DNA of 51,861 nt, taken from assembly GCF_900177275.1 (NCBI RefSeq), contig NZ_FXAG01000028.1, positions 1-51,861 of the forward strand, in the 5' to 3' direction. Positions 28,522 through 39,377 of this stretch are shown here, piece after piece. Position 1 is the stretch's first letter. Each line of letters begins with the position of its first letter. Origin of the DNA: Pseudogulbenkiania subflava DSM 22618 (GTDB lineage: Bacteria; Pseudomonadota; Gammaproteobacteria; Burkholderiales; Chromobacteriaceae). The notes below the pieces were generated by a model. It searched no databases. It saw only the letters and a program-made list of their open reading frames with translations, and was not told the origin of the DNA. Position numbers and translations under genes: made by a program.

Positions 28522-29804
28522 CCATGAAGAAAACCCTGCTTGCCCTGTTGATTGCCACCACCCTCGGCACGGCCTACGCGGCCCCGGTACGCGCGGTGGA
28601 CCGCATCGTCGCGGTCGTCAACAAGAGCGCCATCACCGAGAGCGACCTGCAAAAACGTGTCAAAGACACCGTCATGGAGCTGGAGGCGCGCAAGGTCACG
28701 CCCCCGGCCCCCGACGTGTTGTCGCGCCAGGTGCTGGAACAGATGATCACCGAAGAGGTGCAGGTACAGTACGCCACCAGCAACGGCGTACGCGTCAGCG
28801 ACGACGAGCTGCAGCAGACGCTGGAGCGCCTGGCCAGCCAGAACAAGCTGACGCTCGAGGCGATGAAGGTGCAAGTGGCCAAGGAAGGGGTCACCTTCGA
28901 CACCTTCCGCGAGCAGATTCGCCGCCAGATCCTGCTGTCCCGCCTCAAGGAGCGGGAAGTCGAGTCGCGTGTGAACGTCAGCGACACCGAGGTCGAGCAG
29001 GTCCTGAAGAGCGAGCAGACCGCCAACCGTTCCGAATACCGCCTGGCCAACATCCTGGTGAGCGTGCCGGAGCGCGCCGACGCCAAGCAGATCGACGCCC
29101 AGTCGCAAAAGGCGCACAAGGCGCTGGCCGAACTGGACGCCGGCCAGCCGTTCGCCAAGGTGGCGGCGGCCTACTCCGACGCCCCCAACGGTCTCAAGGG
29201 CGGCGACCTGGGCTGGCGTCCGGCGTCCAGCCTGCCGCTCGACTTCACCAAGCTGCTGGAAACCATGCAACCCGGCAGCCACACCACCGTGATTCGCAGC
29301 CAGCAAGGCTTCTTCATTTTCCAGCTGCAGGAAAAGCGTAGCGCCGATACCCCGCTGATGGTCGAGCAGTACCACGTGCGCCACATCCTGTTGCGCACCA
29401 ACGAGGCGGTCTCCGAAGCCGACGCCAAGACGCGCCTGCTGCAGATCCGCGACCGTATCGAGCGCGGGGCGAGCTTCGAGGAAATGGCCAAGCTCTACTC
29501 CGAAGACGCCAGCAACACCCGCGGCGGCGACCTGGGCTGGGTCAATCTCGGCGACACCGTCCCGACCTTCGAACAGGCCATGACCTCGCTGCCGTTGAAT
29601 ACCGTGTCCCAGCCGGTGCGCTCGCCGTTCGGCTGGCACCTGATCAAGGTCGAAGGCAAGCGCACCCAGGACGTGGCGCAGGATCGCGAGAAGATGATGG
29701 TCAAGCAGCAGATTCGCGCCCGCAAGATCGACGAGGCCTACCTCGACTGGGTACGCCAGCTGCGTGACTCGGCCTTCGTCGACGACCGCCTGGAAGAAAA
29801 GTGA
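28518..29804 (+). CDS. surA: Periplasmic chaperone and peptidyl-prolyl isomerase SurA
   Basis: Escorts outer-membrane proteins, LptD among them, across the periplasm. 428 aa: signal peptide [19 protein letters not shown]-terminal chaperone domain starting [18 protein letters not shown], and two parvulin domains (about 175-275 with [12 protein letters not shown] and [13 protein letters not shown]; about 285-385 with [12 protein letters not shown] and [13 protein letters not shown]). Its start overlaps the lptD stop (ATGA) and its stop overlaps the pdxA start (GTGA), so the three are translationally coupled. Confidence 0.96.
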   Translation: MTMKKTLLALLIATTLGTAYAAPVRAVDRIVAVVNKSAITESDLQKRVKDTVMELEARKVTPPAPDVLSRQVLEQMITEEVQVQYATSNGVRVSDDELQQTLERLASQNKLTLEAMKVQVAKEGVTFDTFREQIRRQILLSRLKEREVESRVNVSDTEVEQVLKSEQTANRSEYRLANILVSVPERADAKQIDAQSQKAHKALAELDAGQPFAKVAAAYSDAPNGLKGGDLGWRPASSLPLDFTKLLETMQPGSHTTVIRSQQGFFIFQLQEKRSADTPLMVEQYHVRHILLRTNEAVSEADAKTRLLQIRDRIERGASFEEMAKLYSEDASNTRGGDLGWVNLGDTVPTFEQAMTSLPLNTVSQPVRSPFGWHLIKVEGKRTQDVAQDREKMMVKQQIRARKIDEAYLDWVRQLRDSAFVDDRLEEK

Positions 29805-30799
29805 GCCGCCCGCCCGTTATCGCCATCACCGCCGGCGAACCGGCCGGCATCGGCCCCGAGCTGGTCTTAAGGTTGGCCGAAGCCCCCGGCGCCAGCCGAC
29901 GCGTCGTCATCGCCGACCGCACGCTGCTGGCCGAACGGGCGCGTCTGCTGGGCCTGGCGCTCACGCTGGCCGACTACCGGCGCGAGACCGCGCCGACGCC
30001 CGGCACGCTGGAAGTGCTGCACGTGCCGCTCGCGGCGCCGAGCCGCCCCGGCGTGCTCGACGCCGCCAACGGTCGCTATGTGCTGGCCACGCTGGATGCC
30101 GCCATCGCCGGCTGCGTCTCGGGCGAATTCGCCGCCATGGTCACGGCACCGGTGCACAAGGGCGTGATCAACGACGCCGGCGTGCCCTTCTCCGGCCATA
30201 CCGAATACCTTGCCGAGCAGACCCGTACCCCCCGCGTGGTGATGATGCTGGTCGGCGGCGGCATGCGCGTCGCGCTCGCCACCACCCATCTGCCGCTGCG
30301 CGCGGTGCCCGATGCCCTCACCCCGGCCCTCCTGACTGAAGTGCTGCAGATTCTGCACGCCGATCTCGTCGGCAAGTTCGGCATCGCCGCCCCGCGCATC
30401 CTGGTAGCCGGTCTCAACCCGCACGCCGGCGAAGGCGGTCACCTGGGGCGCGAGGAAATCGAGGTGATCGAACCGGTGCTGGCCACGTTGCGCGCCGGCG
30501 GCATGAATCTGATCGGTCCCCTGCCGGCCGACACGCTGTTCAATCCCGACAAGCTGACCCAGGCCGACGCGGTGCTGGCGATGTACCATGACCAAGGCTT
30601 GCCGGTACTCAAGCACGCCAGCTTTGGCCAAGGCGTCAACGTCACGCTGGGCCTGCCCATCATCCGCACCTCGGTCGACCACGGCACCGCGCTGGATCTC
30701 GCCGGCAGCGGCCGCGCCGACCCCGGCAGTCTGTTCGAGGCGCTGGCGCTGGCCGAAACCCTGGCCGCCCGCCACGCCGCACCAGGCCCGGTCCGGTAA
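29801..30799 (+). CDS. pdxA: 4-hydroxythreonine-4-phosphate dehydrogenase
   Basis: NAD-dependent step of pyridoxal phosphate synthesis. 332 aa. Motifs: [14 protein letters not shown] (residues 8-21), [56 protein letters not shown] with metal-binding His, and [21 protein letters not shown]. Start GTG overlaps the surA stop. LRLAEA near residue 24 is spelled TTA AGG TTG GCC GAA GCC, three codons that are rare in this gene, because it lies on a copy of the dispersed motif. ksgA, which often follows, is absent. Confidence 0.96.
   Translation: MSRPPVIAITAGEPAGIGPELVLRLAEAPGASRRVVIADRTLLAERARLLGLALTLADYRRETAPTPGTLEVLHVPLAAPSRPGVLDAANGRYVLATLDAAIAGCVSGEFAAMVTAPVHKGVINDAGVPFSGHTEYLAEQTRTPRVVMMLVGGGMRVALATTHLPLRAVPDALTPALLTEVLQILHADLVGKFGIAAPRILVAGLNPHAGEGGHLGREEIEVIEPVLATLRAGGMNLIGPLPADTLFNPDKLTQADAVLAMYHDQGLPVLKHASFGQGVNVTLGLPIIRTSVDHGTALDLAGSGRADPGSLFEALALAETLAARHAAPGPVR
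29871..29882 (+). repeat. Dispersed motif GGTTGGCCGAAG, copy 6
   Basis: Full 15-bp AAGGTTGGCCGAAGC at 29869-29883, in pdxA, with rare codons TTA AGG TTG. Confidence 0.65.
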
Positions 30800-31204
30800 G
30801 ACGTCGCCGTGAGAGTGGCTGGGCCATGAACCCCGGCCCTTCGTCTGCGTCTTGGAGCCTGTTCAGGGTCTTTTTGCGGCGGCGGCCGAGCTCTGCCGGA
30901 TGCCGCGCCAGAACAGAGTTTCGCCGCAGTGTCATTCACTGCCAGTGACGCACAACGACACGATGCGACGCAGCCACGCCACACCTCTCCCGGCACACGG
31001 CTCAAGCGCCAGGACGCTCCTCCTCCGTGACATCACGAGCCTCTCCGCCTCCTCAACCCGAGGCAAGCATTGTCCGACAATCGCCAATTCAGCCGCATAT
31101 AGCCGCCGACGCTATAACCATGACGTGAGCGGCATTTTTCGCGACGCAGCAATTGCGGTAAAATTTGTCGTTATTATCCAAAACCTTGTCGAGTCCAGAG
31201 CACG
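30800..31204. other. 405-bp intergenic region, pdxA to the FAD/Fe-S oxidoreductase
   Basis: No gene supported. GAGCCTGTTCAGGGTCT at 30855-30871 resembles one end of the TNA-flanked repeats but no partner end is visible, so it may be a relic. Near the right end, TAAAAT at 31159-31164 is a possible -10 for the following gene; no good -35 is seen. Confidence 0.4.
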
Positions 31205-34200
31205 ATGAACGCCACCGCCCACCAGCGCGTACGTGAGATTCCCTACAACTACACTTCTTTTTCCGACCGTGAAATCATGATTCGCCTGCTGGGCGAGGAC
31301 ATGTGGCAGCTGTTGGAATCGCTGCGCGGCGAGCGCAAGACCGGCCGTTCCGCCCGCATGCTGTTCGAGGTGCTGGGCGACATCTGGGTGGTGGACCGCA
31401 ACCCCTACCTGGTCGACGACCTGCTCGACAACCCCAAACGCCTGGCGGCGCTGACCGGGGCGATGCGCCACCGCCTCGCCGAGGTGGAAAAGCGCCGCAT
31501 CGGCAACGACAAGGTCGGCCAGCTCTTGGTCGCCGCCGGCAACGCCGTGACCCGCTTCGAGCAGCAGTTCAGCGACACCCGCGAGCTGCGCGCCAAGATT
31601 CTCAAGCGCCTGACGCGCCACACCCGCAAGGACAACATCCTGTTCGACGGCCTGGCGCGCGTGTCGCACGTCACCGACGCCACCGACTGGCGCGTCGAAT
31701 ACCCGTTCGTGGTGCTGTGCCCCGACACCGAGGCCGAGATCGCCCCGCTGGTGAGGGCCTGTATCGAACTCGGCCTCACCATCATCCCGCGCGGCGGCGG
31801 CACCGGCTACACCGGCGGCGCCGTGCCGCTCGACCGCCTGTCGGCCGTGATCAACACCGAGAAGCTCGACCGCCACAACGGCGTCGAATACATCACCCTG
31901 CCCGGCCTGACCGGCCGCCACCCGACCATCCAGTGCGGCGCCGGCGTGGTGACGCGCCGCGTCGAGGAAACCGCTCACGCCGCCGGCGTGGTGTTCGCGG
32001 TCGACCCGACCTCGGCCGACGCCTCCTGTATCGGCGGCAACGTGGCGATGAACGCCGGCGGCAAGAAGGCGCTGCTGTGGGGCACCGCGCTCGACAACCT
32101 GGCCTCGTGGAAGATGGTCGACCCGAACGGCCACTGGCTGTTCATCGAGCGTCTCGGCCACAACTTCGGCAAGATTCACGATATCGACACCGCCACCTTC
32201 CGCATCAGCAAGCTGGACGACGATGGCGAAACGGTACTGGACAGCCGCGAGCTGGCGATCCCTGGCCGCACCTTCCGCAAGGTCGGCCTCGGCAAGGACG
32301 TCACCGACAAGTTCCTCGCAGGCCTGCCCGGCATCCAGAAGGAAGGTACCGACGGCATCATCACCAGCGCGCGCTTCGTGCTGCACCGCATGCCCAAGCA
32401 CGCCCGCACCGTCTGCCTGGAATTCTTCGGCACCGTAGCACAGGCCACCCCGGCCATCGTCGAGATCACCGACTACTTCAAGGCCGGCGGCGCCGGTCTG
32501 GCGGCCGGCGTGCAGCTGGCCGGCCTCGAACACCTCGACTGGCGCTACGTGCGCGCCGTCGGCTACGCCACCAAGGCCAAGTCCAAGGGTCGGCCGAAGA
32601 TGGTGCTGATCGCCGACATCGTCTCCGACGACGAAAACGCCGTGGCGGAAACCGCCAGCCACGTGGTCAAGCTCGCCAACGCCCGTTCCGGCGAAGGCTT
32701 CATCGCCGTCACCGCCGAGGCACGCAAGAAATTCTGGCTCGACCGCGCCCGCACCGCCGCCATCGCCAAGCACACCAACGCCTTCAAGATCAACGAGGAC
32801 GTGGTGATCCCGCTGCCGCGCCTGGGCGACTACTCCGACGGCATCGAGCGCATCAACATCGAGCTGTCGATCGCCAACAAGGTGCGCCTGCTCGACCGCC
32901 TCACCGACTACTTCCACGGCCGCCTGCCGGTGGACGCCGAGAGCGGCGCGGTGTCGGCCGACGAACTGATCGGCGAGCGCCGCGCCAGCGCCCTGGAGCT
33001 GATCGGCGCGGTGCGAACACGCTGGCAGTGGCTGCTCGACCACCTCGACGCCCCGCTCGCCGACTACCGCGCGCTGTGGCCGGAGGCCCCGCTGGAAGAC
33101 GCTTCGGCCAACCCCGCCTCGGTGTTCATCGCGATGCGCGACTTCCAGTTGCGCGTGAGCTGGAAGCGGGAGCTCCTGGCCGACCTCGAGACGCTGTTCT
33201 CCGGCAAGACCGATGCGCCGATCCTGGCCGCGGTCAAGGCCATCCACCAGAAGGTGCTGCGCGGCCGCGTGTTCGTGGCGCTGCACATGCACGCCGGCGA
33301 CGGCAACGTGCACACCAACCTGCCGGTCAACTCCGACGACTACGACATGCTGCAGACCGCGCACCACGCGGTGGCGCGCATCATGGCGCTGGCGCGCGGC
33401 CTCGACGGCGTGATCTCGGGCGAGCACGGCATCGGCATCACCAAGCTGGAATTCCTCACCGACGAGGAAATGGCGCCGTTCGCCGCCTACAAGCAGCAAG
33501 TCGACCCGAACGGCCACTTCAACCGCGGCAAGCTGTTGCCGGGCGCAGACCTGTCCAACGCCTACACCCCGTCGTTCGAGCTGTTGGGTGCCGAATCGCT
33601 GATCCTCGAGCAGTCCGACATCGGCCAGATCTCCGCTTCGGTGAAGGACTGCCTGCGCTGCGGCAAGTGCAAACCGGTGTGCTCCACCCACGTGCCGCGC
33701 GCCAACCTGCTGTACAGCCCGCGCAACAAGATTCTCGGCACCGGCCTCCTGACCGAAGCCTTCCTCTACGAGGAACAGACCCGCCGCGGCGTCAGCTTCA
33801 AGCACTTCGACGAGCTGTCCGACGTCGCCGACCATTGCACCGTGTGCCACCGCTGCGTCAAACCGTGTCCGGTCAAGATCGACTTCGGCGACGTCTCGGT
33901 GGCGATGCGCAACTTCCTCAGGAAGACCGGCAACAAGAAGTTCAACCCCGGCACCGCGCTCGGCATGACCTTCCTCACCGTCAAGGACCCCGCCACCATC
34001 AAGGCGATGCGCGTCGGCATGATCGACATCGGCTACAAGGCGCAGCGTCTCGGCCACAACCTGGCCAAGAAGTTCGGCCTGATCGGCAAACAGAAGGAGC
34101 AGCCGCCGGCCACGCTCGGCAAGCCACCCATCAAGGCGCAGGTGATCCACTTCATCAACCGCCCGATGCCGGGCGGCCTGCCGAAGAAAACCGCGCGCGC

Positions 34201-35056
34201 CCTGCTCGACATCGAGGATCCGAACGTCGTACCGGTGATCCGCAATCCGCAGGTGGCGGAAGACGCCGAGGCGGTGTTCTATTTCCCCGGCTGCGGCTCG
34301 GAACGCCTGTTCAGCCAGGTCGGCCTCGCCACCCAGGCGATGCTGTGGCACGTCGGCACCCAGACCGTGCTGCCACCGGGCTACCTGTGCTGCGGCTACC
34401 CGCAGACCTCGGCCGGTCACGCCGACAAGGGCGAGCAGATCACCACCGAGAACCGCGTGCTGTTCCACCGCCTGGCCAACACGCTCAACTACCTCGACAT
34501 CAAGACCGTGGTGGTGAGCTGCGGCACCTGCTACGACCAGCTCACGCAGTATCGCTTCGAAGACATCTTCCCGGGCTGCCGCATCCTCGACATCCACGAG
34601 TACCTGATGGAAAAGGGCGTCAAGCTCGACGGCGTGAGCGGCCAGAAGTACCTGTACCATGATCCCTGCCACACCCCGATCAAGGCCTACCAGCCACTCG
34701 ACGTGGCCAACAGCCTGCTCGGCGGCGGCGTCAAGCTCAACGACCGCTGCTGCGGCGAATCGGGCACCTTCGCGGTGAGCCGCCCGGACATCTCGAGCCA
34801 GGTGAAATTCCGCAAGCAGGAAGAAATCGAGAAGGACTTGGCGCTCCTGACCGAGGGCCAGCCGCAGGAGAAACCGGTGAAGCTGCTTACCTCCTGCCCG
34901 TCCTGCCTGCAGGGCCTGTCGCGCTACGGCGAGGACACCGGCACCGAGGCCGACTACATCGTGATCGAGATCGCCAAGCACGTGCTGGGCGAGAACTGGA
35001 TGCCGGAGTACGTCGAGAAGGCGCGCAACGGCGGCATCGAGCGCGTGCTGCTGTAA
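31205..35056 (+). CDS. DUF3683-type FAD-linked oxidoreductase with Fe-S and CCG domains
   Basis: 1283 aa, probable respiratory or cytosolic 2-hydroxyacid dehydrogenase (lactate or glycolate type). Domains in order: DUF3683 (1-110, [20 protein letters not shown]), FAD-binding 4 / PCMH (about 170-400, with [19 protein letters not shown]), FAD-oxidase C-terminal (about 400-785, with [15 protein letters not shown] and [14 protein letters not shown]), two 4Fe-4S motifs ([11 protein letters not shown] and [14 protein letters not shown], about 817-890), then two cysteine-rich CCG modules (CCGYPQTS and CCGESG). The order is that of a fused GlcD plus GlcF or LldE-like unit. Substrate unproven. Monocistronic: 405-bp gap before, terminator after. 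SANP lies on a dispersed 12-mer copy. Confidence 0.9.
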   Translation: MNATAHQRVREIPYNYTSFSDREIMIRLLGEDMWQLLESLRGERKTGRSARMLFEVLGDIWVVDRNPYLVDDLLDNPKRLAALTGAMRHRLAEVEKRRIGNDKVGQLLVAAGNAVTRFEQQFSDTRELRAKILKRLTRHTRKDNILFDGLARVSHVTDATDWRVEYPFVVLCPDTEAEIAPLVRACIELGLTIIPRGGGTGYTGGAVPLDRLSAVINTEKLDRHNGVEYITLPGLTGRHPTIQCGAGVVTRRVEETAHAAGVVFAVDPTSADASCIGGNVAMNAGGKKALLWGTALDNLASWKMVDPNGHWLFIERLGHNFGKIHDIDTATFRISKLDDDGETVLDSRELAIPGRTFRKVGLGKDVTDKFLAGLPGIQKEGTDGIITSARFVLHRMPKHARTVCLEFFGTVAQATPAIVEITDYFKAGGAGLAAGVQLAGLEHLDWRYVRAVGYATKAKSKGRPKMVLIADIVSDDENAVAETASHVVKLANARSGEGFIAVTAEARKKFWLDRARTAAIAKHTNAFKINEDVVIPLPRLGDYSDGIERINIELSIANKVRLLDRLTDYFHGRLPVDAESGAVSADELIGERRASALELIGAVRTRWQWLLDHLDAPLADYRALWPEAPLEDASANPASVFIAMRDFQLRVSWKRELLADLETLFSGKTDAPILAAVKAIHQKVLRGRVFVALHMHAGDGNVHTNLPVNSDDYDMLQTAHHAVARIMALARGLDGVISGEHGIGITKLEFLTDEEMAPFAAYKQQVDPNGHFNRGKLLPGADLSNAYTPSFELLGAESLILEQSDIGQISASVKDCLRCGKCKPVCSTHVPRANLLYSPRNKILGTGLLTEAFLYEEQTRRGVSFKHFDELSDVADHCTVCHRCVKPCPVKIDFGDVSVAMRNFLRKTGNKKFNPGTALGMTFLTVKDPATIKAMRVGMIDIGYKAQRLGHNLAKKFGLIGKQKEQPPATLGKPPIKAQVIHFINRPMPGGLPKKTARALLDIEDPNVVPVIRNPQVAEDAEAVFYFPGCGSERLFSQVGLATQAMLWHVGTQTVLPPGYLCCGYPQTSAGHADKGEQITTENRVLFHRLANTLNYLDIKTVVVSCGTCYDQLTQYRFEDIFPGCRILDIHEYLMEKGVKLDGVSGQKYLYHDPCHTPIKAYQPLDVANSLLGGGVKLNDRCCGESGTFAVSRPDISSQVKFRKQEEIEKDLALLTEGQPQEKPVKLLTSCPSCLQGLSRYGEDTGTEADYIVIEIAKHVLGENWMPEYVEKARNGGIERVLL
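33102..33113 (-). repeat. Dispersed motif GGTTGGCCGAAG, copy 7
   Basis: Exact 12-mer inside the DUF3683 oxidoreductase, encoding A-S-A-N-P with codons GCT TCG GCC AAC. Confidence 0.55.
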
Positions 35057-35071
35057 GCGCTCCGTGCCAGG

Positions 35072-35101
35072 AAAAAGCGGCCTACCCGGGCCGCTTTTTT
35101 T
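35072..35101 (+). terminator. Rho-independent terminator after the DUF3683 oxidoreductase
   Basis: AAAAAGCGGCC-TACCC-GGGCCGCTTTTTTT, 16 bp past the stop; about 8 GC-rich pairs plus flanking A-T pairs. Confidence 0.9.
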
Positions 35102-35196
35102 ATTCCTGCCTCACCCTCTGGCGTTCCCGCCACTCATCGCCCCGCCACTCGCCTTGCTCGTCTATCATGACATCTTCACCCACCCGGAGCCGCCGC

Positions 35197-35559
35197 ATGC
35201 CGCACCTCACGCTCGACTACAGCAGCAACCTCACCACGCTCGACGCCGACCGCACCCTGCTGGCACTCAACCGCCAGCTGGTCGAGTCCGGACAATTCAC
35301 AGAAAACGACATCAAGAGCCGGGCCTGCCGGCTGGAGCACTTCCGCATCGGCATCGAACCCGCGCCGCGCGCCTTTGCCCACGTCACGCTGGCGCTCCTC
35401 TCCGGCCGCACCCCCGAGTGCAAGCAGGCGCTGTCCGCCAGCCTGCTGGCGGTGCTGCAGCGTGCCGGACTGACGCTGCCCGGCGCCGAAGTGCAGCTGA
35501 GCGTCGAAGTCCGCGACATGGAGCGAGCCAGCTACAGCAAGGTCATTATCGCCGACTGA
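35197..35559 (+). CDS. 5-carboxymethyl-2-hydroxymuconate isomerase-like protein
   Basis: Tautomerase-superfamily protein of 120 aa related to CHMI (HpcD/HpaF), which isomerises a ring-cleavage product in homoprotocatechuate degradation. Starting at ATG 35197 puts Pro directly after Met ([12 protein letters not shown]), the catalytic Pro1 of this superfamily; the ATG at 35167 would bury it, so I reject it. Other family positions: [11 protein letters not shown] and [17 protein letters not shown]. No other aromatic catabolic genes are near, so its physiological role may differ. Confidence 0.85.
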   Translation: MPHLTLDYSSNLTTLDADRTLLALNRQLVESGQFTENDIKSRACRLEHFRIGIEPAPRAFAHVTLALLSGRTPECKQALSASLLAVLQRAGLTLPGAEVQLSVEVRDMERASYSKVIIAD

Positions 35560-35657
35560 ATCCAACCCGGCCCCCCGCTCGAGATCACCCGGCGACGCCG
35601 CGCCGGGTGCCGTTCCCGCCCCCAGGGTAACCCCTTCATTACACCATGCAGATGGCC

Positions 35658-35663
35658 TATACT
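35658..35663 (+). promoter_or_regulatory. Candidate -10 of the chemoreceptor gene
   Basis: TATACT, 47 bp before the start codon; the -35 (TTCATT, 18-bp spacing) is weak. A strong AAAGGGGAGAG precedes the ATG. Confidence 0.4.
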
Positions 35664-35710
35664 GGCCCGCGGACGGTCCACCGCACCGTCACGACAATAA
35701 AGGGGAGAGA

Positions 35711-37324
35711 ATGAAAATCGCACACCGGCTGATGATCCTGATCGCAGCCGCCATCATCGGCAGCGTCTTCATCGGGGGTATGGCGCTGCAGCAGTTGGGC
35801 ACCGTTCACCAGAGCCTCAAGACCGTCAACGAAGACACCATCCCCAGCCTGCGCAAGCTGGACAATCTCATCATCGAATTGCTGGCGATGCGCACCAGCA
35901 TCCTCAACCACATCCTGACCACCGACTCCAACCAGATCCAGCAGCTGGACAGCGTGCTCAAGCAGCAGCGTCAAACCCTGAACAAGGCGCTCAAGGACTA
36001 CGAGGGGCTGATCGGCAGCGACGAGCGCGACCTCGCCCTGTTCAAGGCCTCTTCCAACTCGCTGCAAGGCTATCTGAAGGAAGCGGACAAGGCCGTGGAA
36101 CTGTCCGGCCTGTACCGCAAGGACGAAGCCTACGCCAAGCTCAACCAGCTCAAGGTACTGGGTGACCAGACCGTGGCCGCGCTCAACCAGGAACTGGAAT
36201 ACAAGGTACAACAGGCCCAGCAGCGTTCCGACAGTGCCGACAGCACCGTGCAGCAGGCCAAGCTCATCGTCGGCGGCGCCGTGCTGGCGATCCTGCTCCT
36301 GACCGGTTTGCTGGGCTGGCTGATCGCCCGTCAGATCAGCGTCGGGCTGGCCAACGCCCAGGGCACCATCAGCGCCATCGAATCCTCTCTCGACTTCACC
36401 CGCCGCGCCGAAGTGCGCGGCAACGACGAGGTCAGCCAGACCCTGCAGGCCTTCAATCAGCTCATCGCCCGCCTGCAGGACAGTCTGCGCAACCTGCAGG
36501 CCGGCGTGCAGGAAGTGGGCCAGACCTCGTCCGAACTGCTCGGCGCGTCGCAACAGGTCGCCAAGAGCTCCGGAGCACAGAGCGAGTCCTCCTCGCACAT
36601 GGCCGCTTCGGTGGAGCAGATGACGGTCAGCATCAGCCACGTCGCGGAACGTGCCGGCGAAGCCAGCCAGCTCTCCAGCGAAGCCGGCGACCGCGCCGAG
36701 AGCGGGCGCCAGGTGATCGGCCAGACCGTTAGCGACATCCACTCCATCGCCGCGGCGGTGGATACCGCGGCCGAGGACATCCGCCAGCTCGACGCCAAGA
36801 GCAAGGAGATCGCCTCGGTGATCAACGTGATCCGCGACGTCGCCGACCAGACCAACCTGCTGGCGCTCAATGCCGCCATCGAGGCGGCGCGCGCCGGCGA
36901 ATCGGGCCGCGGCTTCGCCGTGGTGGCCGACGAGGTGCGCAAGTTGGCCGAACGCACCGCCGCCTCGACGCAGGAAATCGGCACCATCATCGGCGCCATC
37001 CAGAACGTGTCGGGCAGCGCGGTCGAGCGCATGCAGCACGCCGTGGCGCGGGTGGAACAGGGGGTCTCCGGCGCCAACTCGGCGCAGCAGTCGATGGGCA
37101 GCATCTCCGAGTCGTCCGGCCACAGCGTGCGGCTGGTGGCCGAGATCACCTCCGCGATCCGCGAACAGGGCGAAGCGACCACCACCATCGCCCAGCAGGT
37201 GGAACAGGTGGCGCGCATGGCCGAGGAAAACAGCAGCGCGGCGACCCAGGCGGCGGCGCTGGCCGAGCGCCTGGAAGAGGTCTCCGGGCGCATGCGCCAG
37301 GTGGTCAGCGCCTACCGGCTGTAA
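35711..37324 (+). CDS. Methyl-accepting chemotaxis protein
   Basis: Inner-membrane chemoreceptor of 537 aa. N-terminal membrane helix (about 8-30, [20 protein letters not shown]), periplasmic four-helix bundle (about 31-185, 4HB_MCP type), second helix ([22 protein letters not shown], about 188-209), HAMP region, and a long cytoplasmic coiled coil with the conserved hairpin tip [33 protein letters not shown]. No NWETF pentapeptide at the C-terminus (ends SAYRL). Ligand unknown. Its TAA stop is also the left target duplication of the repeat at 37325. RKLAERT uses a near copy of the dispersed motif. Confidence 0.95.
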   Translation: MKIAHRLMILIAAAIIGSVFIGGMALQQLGTVHQSLKTVNEDTIPSLRKLDNLIIELLAMRTSILNHILTTDSNQIQQLDSVLKQQRQTLNKALKDYEGLIGSDERDLALFKASSNSLQGYLKEADKAVELSGLYRKDEAYAKLNQLKVLGDQTVAALNQELEYKVQQAQQRSDSADSTVQQAKLIVGGAVLAILLLTGLLGWLIARQISVGLANAQGTISAIESSLDFTRRAEVRGNDEVSQTLQAFNQLIARLQDSLRNLQAGVQEVGQTSSELLGASQQVAKSSGAQSESSSHMAASVEQMTVSISHVAERAGEASQLSSEAGDRAESGRQVIGQTVSDIHSIAAAVDTAAEDIRQLDAKSKEIASVINVIRDVADQTNLLALNAAIEAARAGESGRGFAVVADEVRKLAERTAASTQEIGTIIGAIQNVSGSAVERMQHAVARVEQGVSGANSAQQSMGSISESSGHSVRLVAEITSAIREQGEATTTIAQQVEQVARMAEENSSAATQAAALAERLEEVSGRMRQVVSAYRL

Positions 37325-37524
37325 GAACCTGTTCACGATCTTGCTACGCATCCCTGATCGGGGCTCATGTGCACTGCGTGCGAAGCTTTCGCTGGGCACA
37401 TCGAAGATGTGCACGCAGAGATTCGCTCAGCGAGCGGAAATCCTCATGTACTCCAGTACATTCCGGTTTCTGCGCTGCTCTTCACCCCGCTGAGGGCTGC
37501 TCGCGACAGCTCGGGAACAGGTTC
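37325..37524. mobile_element. MITE-like repeat, copy B (200 bp)
   Basis: Ends GAACCTGTTCACGATCT and AGCTCGGGAACAGGTTC (imperfect inverted repeat). Flanked by TAA at 37322-37324 and 37525-37527; the left TAA is the stop codon of the chemoreceptor gene. The body is about 90% identical to copy A at 18368. Confidence 0.8.
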
Positions 37525-37604
37525 TAAGCTCCTGCCCGACACCAAGCCCCCACCCGGCAGCCGCCGCGTGGCGCGACACGACAGCGGCCGGCGATGCCGG
37601 CCGC

Positions 37605-37610
37605 TACAAT
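37605..37610 (+). promoter_or_regulatory. Candidate -10 of the HIT gene
   Basis: TACAAT directly after a GCCGGC-GAT-GCCGGC hairpin. No good -35. The rest of 37525-37653 holds no gene. Confidence 0.35.
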
Positions 37611-37653
37611 GAAGCATTCTCCTCTTTCAATTTTTAGCGCGGATTCCCCCGAC

Positions 37654-38058
37654 ATGTATTGTGAACTCTGCTCTTCACCGGCCGGCAACGTCCTGTTCGA
37701 GGACGATCGCCTGCGGGTGGTGCTGGTCGACGAACCCGGTTACCCGGGTTTTTGTCGCGTCATCTGGAAGGCCCACGTCAAGGAAATGAGCGACCTCGCC
37801 GCCGCCGACCGCCAGCACCTGTTCGACTGGCTGCTGCGCACCGAGGTCGCGGTGCGCCAGGTGATGAAGCCCGACAAGATCAACCTGGCCAGCCTCGGCA
37901 ACATGGTGCCGCACCTGCACTGGCACGTGATTCCGCGCTTCCAGAACGATGCCCATTTCCCCAGCCCGATCTGGGCCGGGGCGCGCCGCAGCGGCGCCGA
38001 TCATGGCCAGCCGGACCTGGCGCACAAGCTGATCGCCGCGCTCAACACCGTCCCCTGA
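37654..38058 (+). CDS. HIT-family (histidine triad) nucleotide-binding protein
   Basis: 134 aa. The histidine triad is HLHWHVIPR near residues 88-96. MYCELCSSPAGNVLFEDDRLRVVLVDEPGYPGFCRVIWK is typical of the betaproteobacterial HIT branch, whose members are nucleoside-monophosphate hydrolases or diadenosine polyphosphate hydrolases. I chose ATG 37654 because it matches the family N-terminus; upstream in-frame codons (37594, 37609) add an unlike segment. The N-terminal CELC may bind metal. Substrate unknown. Confidence 0.9.
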   Translation: MYCELCSSPAGNVLFEDDRLRVVLVDEPGYPGFCRVIWKAHVKEMSDLAAADRQHLFDWLLRTEVAVRQVMKPDKINLASLGNMVPHLHWHVIPRFQNDAHFPSPIWAGARRSGADHGQPDLAHKLIAALNTVP

Positions 38059-38277
38059 GGCTCAGCCATGACACCCGGCTTGCCGCCACCCGGCCGTTCT
38101 GGGTAGGCTGATGGCCGGGTCTTTGGCATCGCGGTCCGCCGGTCGTTCCAGCGGTGCGCGACGCCGCCGTCAGCGGCTGCATCCGGCGGTGATCCGCGCC
38201 GGGCTCCGATCCCGACACCAGGCCAGCGCCAACCGCACGCCAGCGTCTTTCCCGTGCCCCTGTATGGAGAGCCATTT

Positions 38278-39117
38278 ATGTTTACCACGCTGATTTCCGC
38301 CAGCGAACTCGCCGCCCTGCCAGCAGCCGAGCGCGTCGTGCTGGATTGCCGCTTCCAGCTCAGCGACCCCGATCATGGCCATCACGCCTACAACAAGGGG
38401 CACATTCCCGGTGCCTACTATCTCAACCTCGACTACAACCTGTCCGGGGCCAAAACCGGCCGCAACGGTCGCCATCCCTTGCCCGAAGGGCAGCGTCTCG
38501 CGGTCGATCTCGGCACCTGCGGCGTGACGCCGGGCAAACAGGTGGTGGTGTACGACGACGCCGGCGGCATGTTCGCCGCGCGCGCCTGGTGGCTGCTGCG
38601 CTGGCTGGGACATGAAGCCGTCGCCGTGCTCGACGGCGGGCTTCCCGCCTGGCTGGCGATCGGCGGTGAACTGACGCGGGACGTGCCGCGTCGTCACACC
38701 CAGCGCTACGTCAGCCATCCCGCGCTGGCGCAGGCCGTCAAGGCCGACGCGGTGCTCGCCAACCTGCGCGACCCCGATTTCGTTCTGGTGGACGCCCGTT
38801 CGCCGGAACGCTACCGCGGCGAGGGCGAGACGCTGGATCCGGTCGGCGGCCACATCCCCGGTGCGCTGAATCGCTTCTTCATGCGCAACATGGATGAGGA
38901 TGGCCGCTTCAAGGACAAGGACAGGCTGAAACAGGAATGGATTGCGTTGCTGGGTGCGCGTGACGACTGGTCGGAGGTGGTGCACCAGTGCGGCTCCGGC
39001 GTCACCGCCTGCGTCAACCTGCTGGCGATGGAACACGCCGGCCTCACCGGCAGCCGGCTCTATCCCGGCTCGTGGAGCGAATGGTGCAGCGACCCCACTC
39101 GGCCGGTGGAACGCTGA
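38278..39117 (+). CDS. sseA: 3-mercaptopyruvate sulfurtransferase (tandem rhodanese)
   Basis: 279 aa with two rhodanese domains. The N-terminal domain is inactive; the C-terminal domain has LVDARSPERYRG, GGHIPGALNRFF and active-site loop CGSGVTAC (Cys near residue 239), the form typical of mercaptopyruvate rather than thiosulfate sulfurtransferases. It moves sulfane sulfur from mercaptopyruvate to thiol acceptors or cyanide. Start ATG at 38278 follows GGAGA by 8 nt; an earlier in-frame ATG (38254) has no site. A strong terminator follows. Confidence 0.93.
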   Translation: MFTTLISASELAALPAAERVVLDCRFQLSDPDHGHHAYNKGHIPGAYYLNLDYNLSGAKTGRNGRHPLPEGQRLAVDLGTCGVTPGKQVVVYDDAGGMFAARAWWLLRWLGHEAVAVLDGGLPAWLAIGGELTRDVPRRHTQRYVSHPALAQAVKADAVLANLRDPDFVLVDARSPERYRGEGETLDPVGGHIPGALNRFFMRNMDEDGRFKDKDRLKQEWIALLGARDDWSEVVHQCGSGVTACVNLLAMEHAGLTGSRLYPGSWSEWCSDPTRPVER

Positions 39118-39140
39118 GCCCAGCGCCATCCCATAAACAG

Positions 39141-39174
39141 AAAGCCATCCGGGTTCCTCGCCGGATGGCTTTTT
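39141..39174 (+). terminator. Rho-independent terminator after the sulfurtransferase
   Basis: AAAGCCATCCGG-GTTCCTCG-CCGGATGGCTTTTT, a 12-bp stem with T tail, 24 bp past the stop. Confidence 0.9.
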
Positions 39175-39249
39175 GCAAGCAGCGCCTCACCCGTGGGCAT
39201 CGATAGTACGGGCGAAACGCGACGCGGCCCGTCACAACGCGGCTGAAAA

Positions 39250-39345
39250 ACGATGGGTTCCGGTACCGAGCACCTCTGCCCATCCTCGGGCGACAAGTAT
39301 CGATGGCTGCTCCGCAGGATGGGGAAGCACAGTACAACCCATCGT
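39250..39345. repeat. 96-bp nested inverted repeat
   Basis: ACGATGGGTT (39250-39259) pairs with AACCCATCGT (39336-39345), and inside it CCCATCCT (39289-39296) pairs with AGGATGGG (39316-39323). It lies in the gap between convergent genes and has no coding frame. The inner half-sites recall the 8932-9015 element. Confidence 0.55.
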
Positions 39346-39377
39346 CTCATTGATGGCTTCCGGCATGCTGCGCCCGT

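Noticed and set aside
30855-30871. GAGCCTGTTCAGGGTCT as a further MITE copy
   Set aside because: It looks like one end, but there is no matching inverted end or TNA pair within several hundred bases; recorded only as a possible relic.
31112-34981. A 1289-aa open frame on minus, antisense to the DUF3683 oxidoreductase
   Set aside because: It mirrors codon bias of the plus-strand gene in GC-rich DNA; the composition is rich in Ala/Val/Gly/His with no domain, and the plus-strand protein has clear cofactor motifs.
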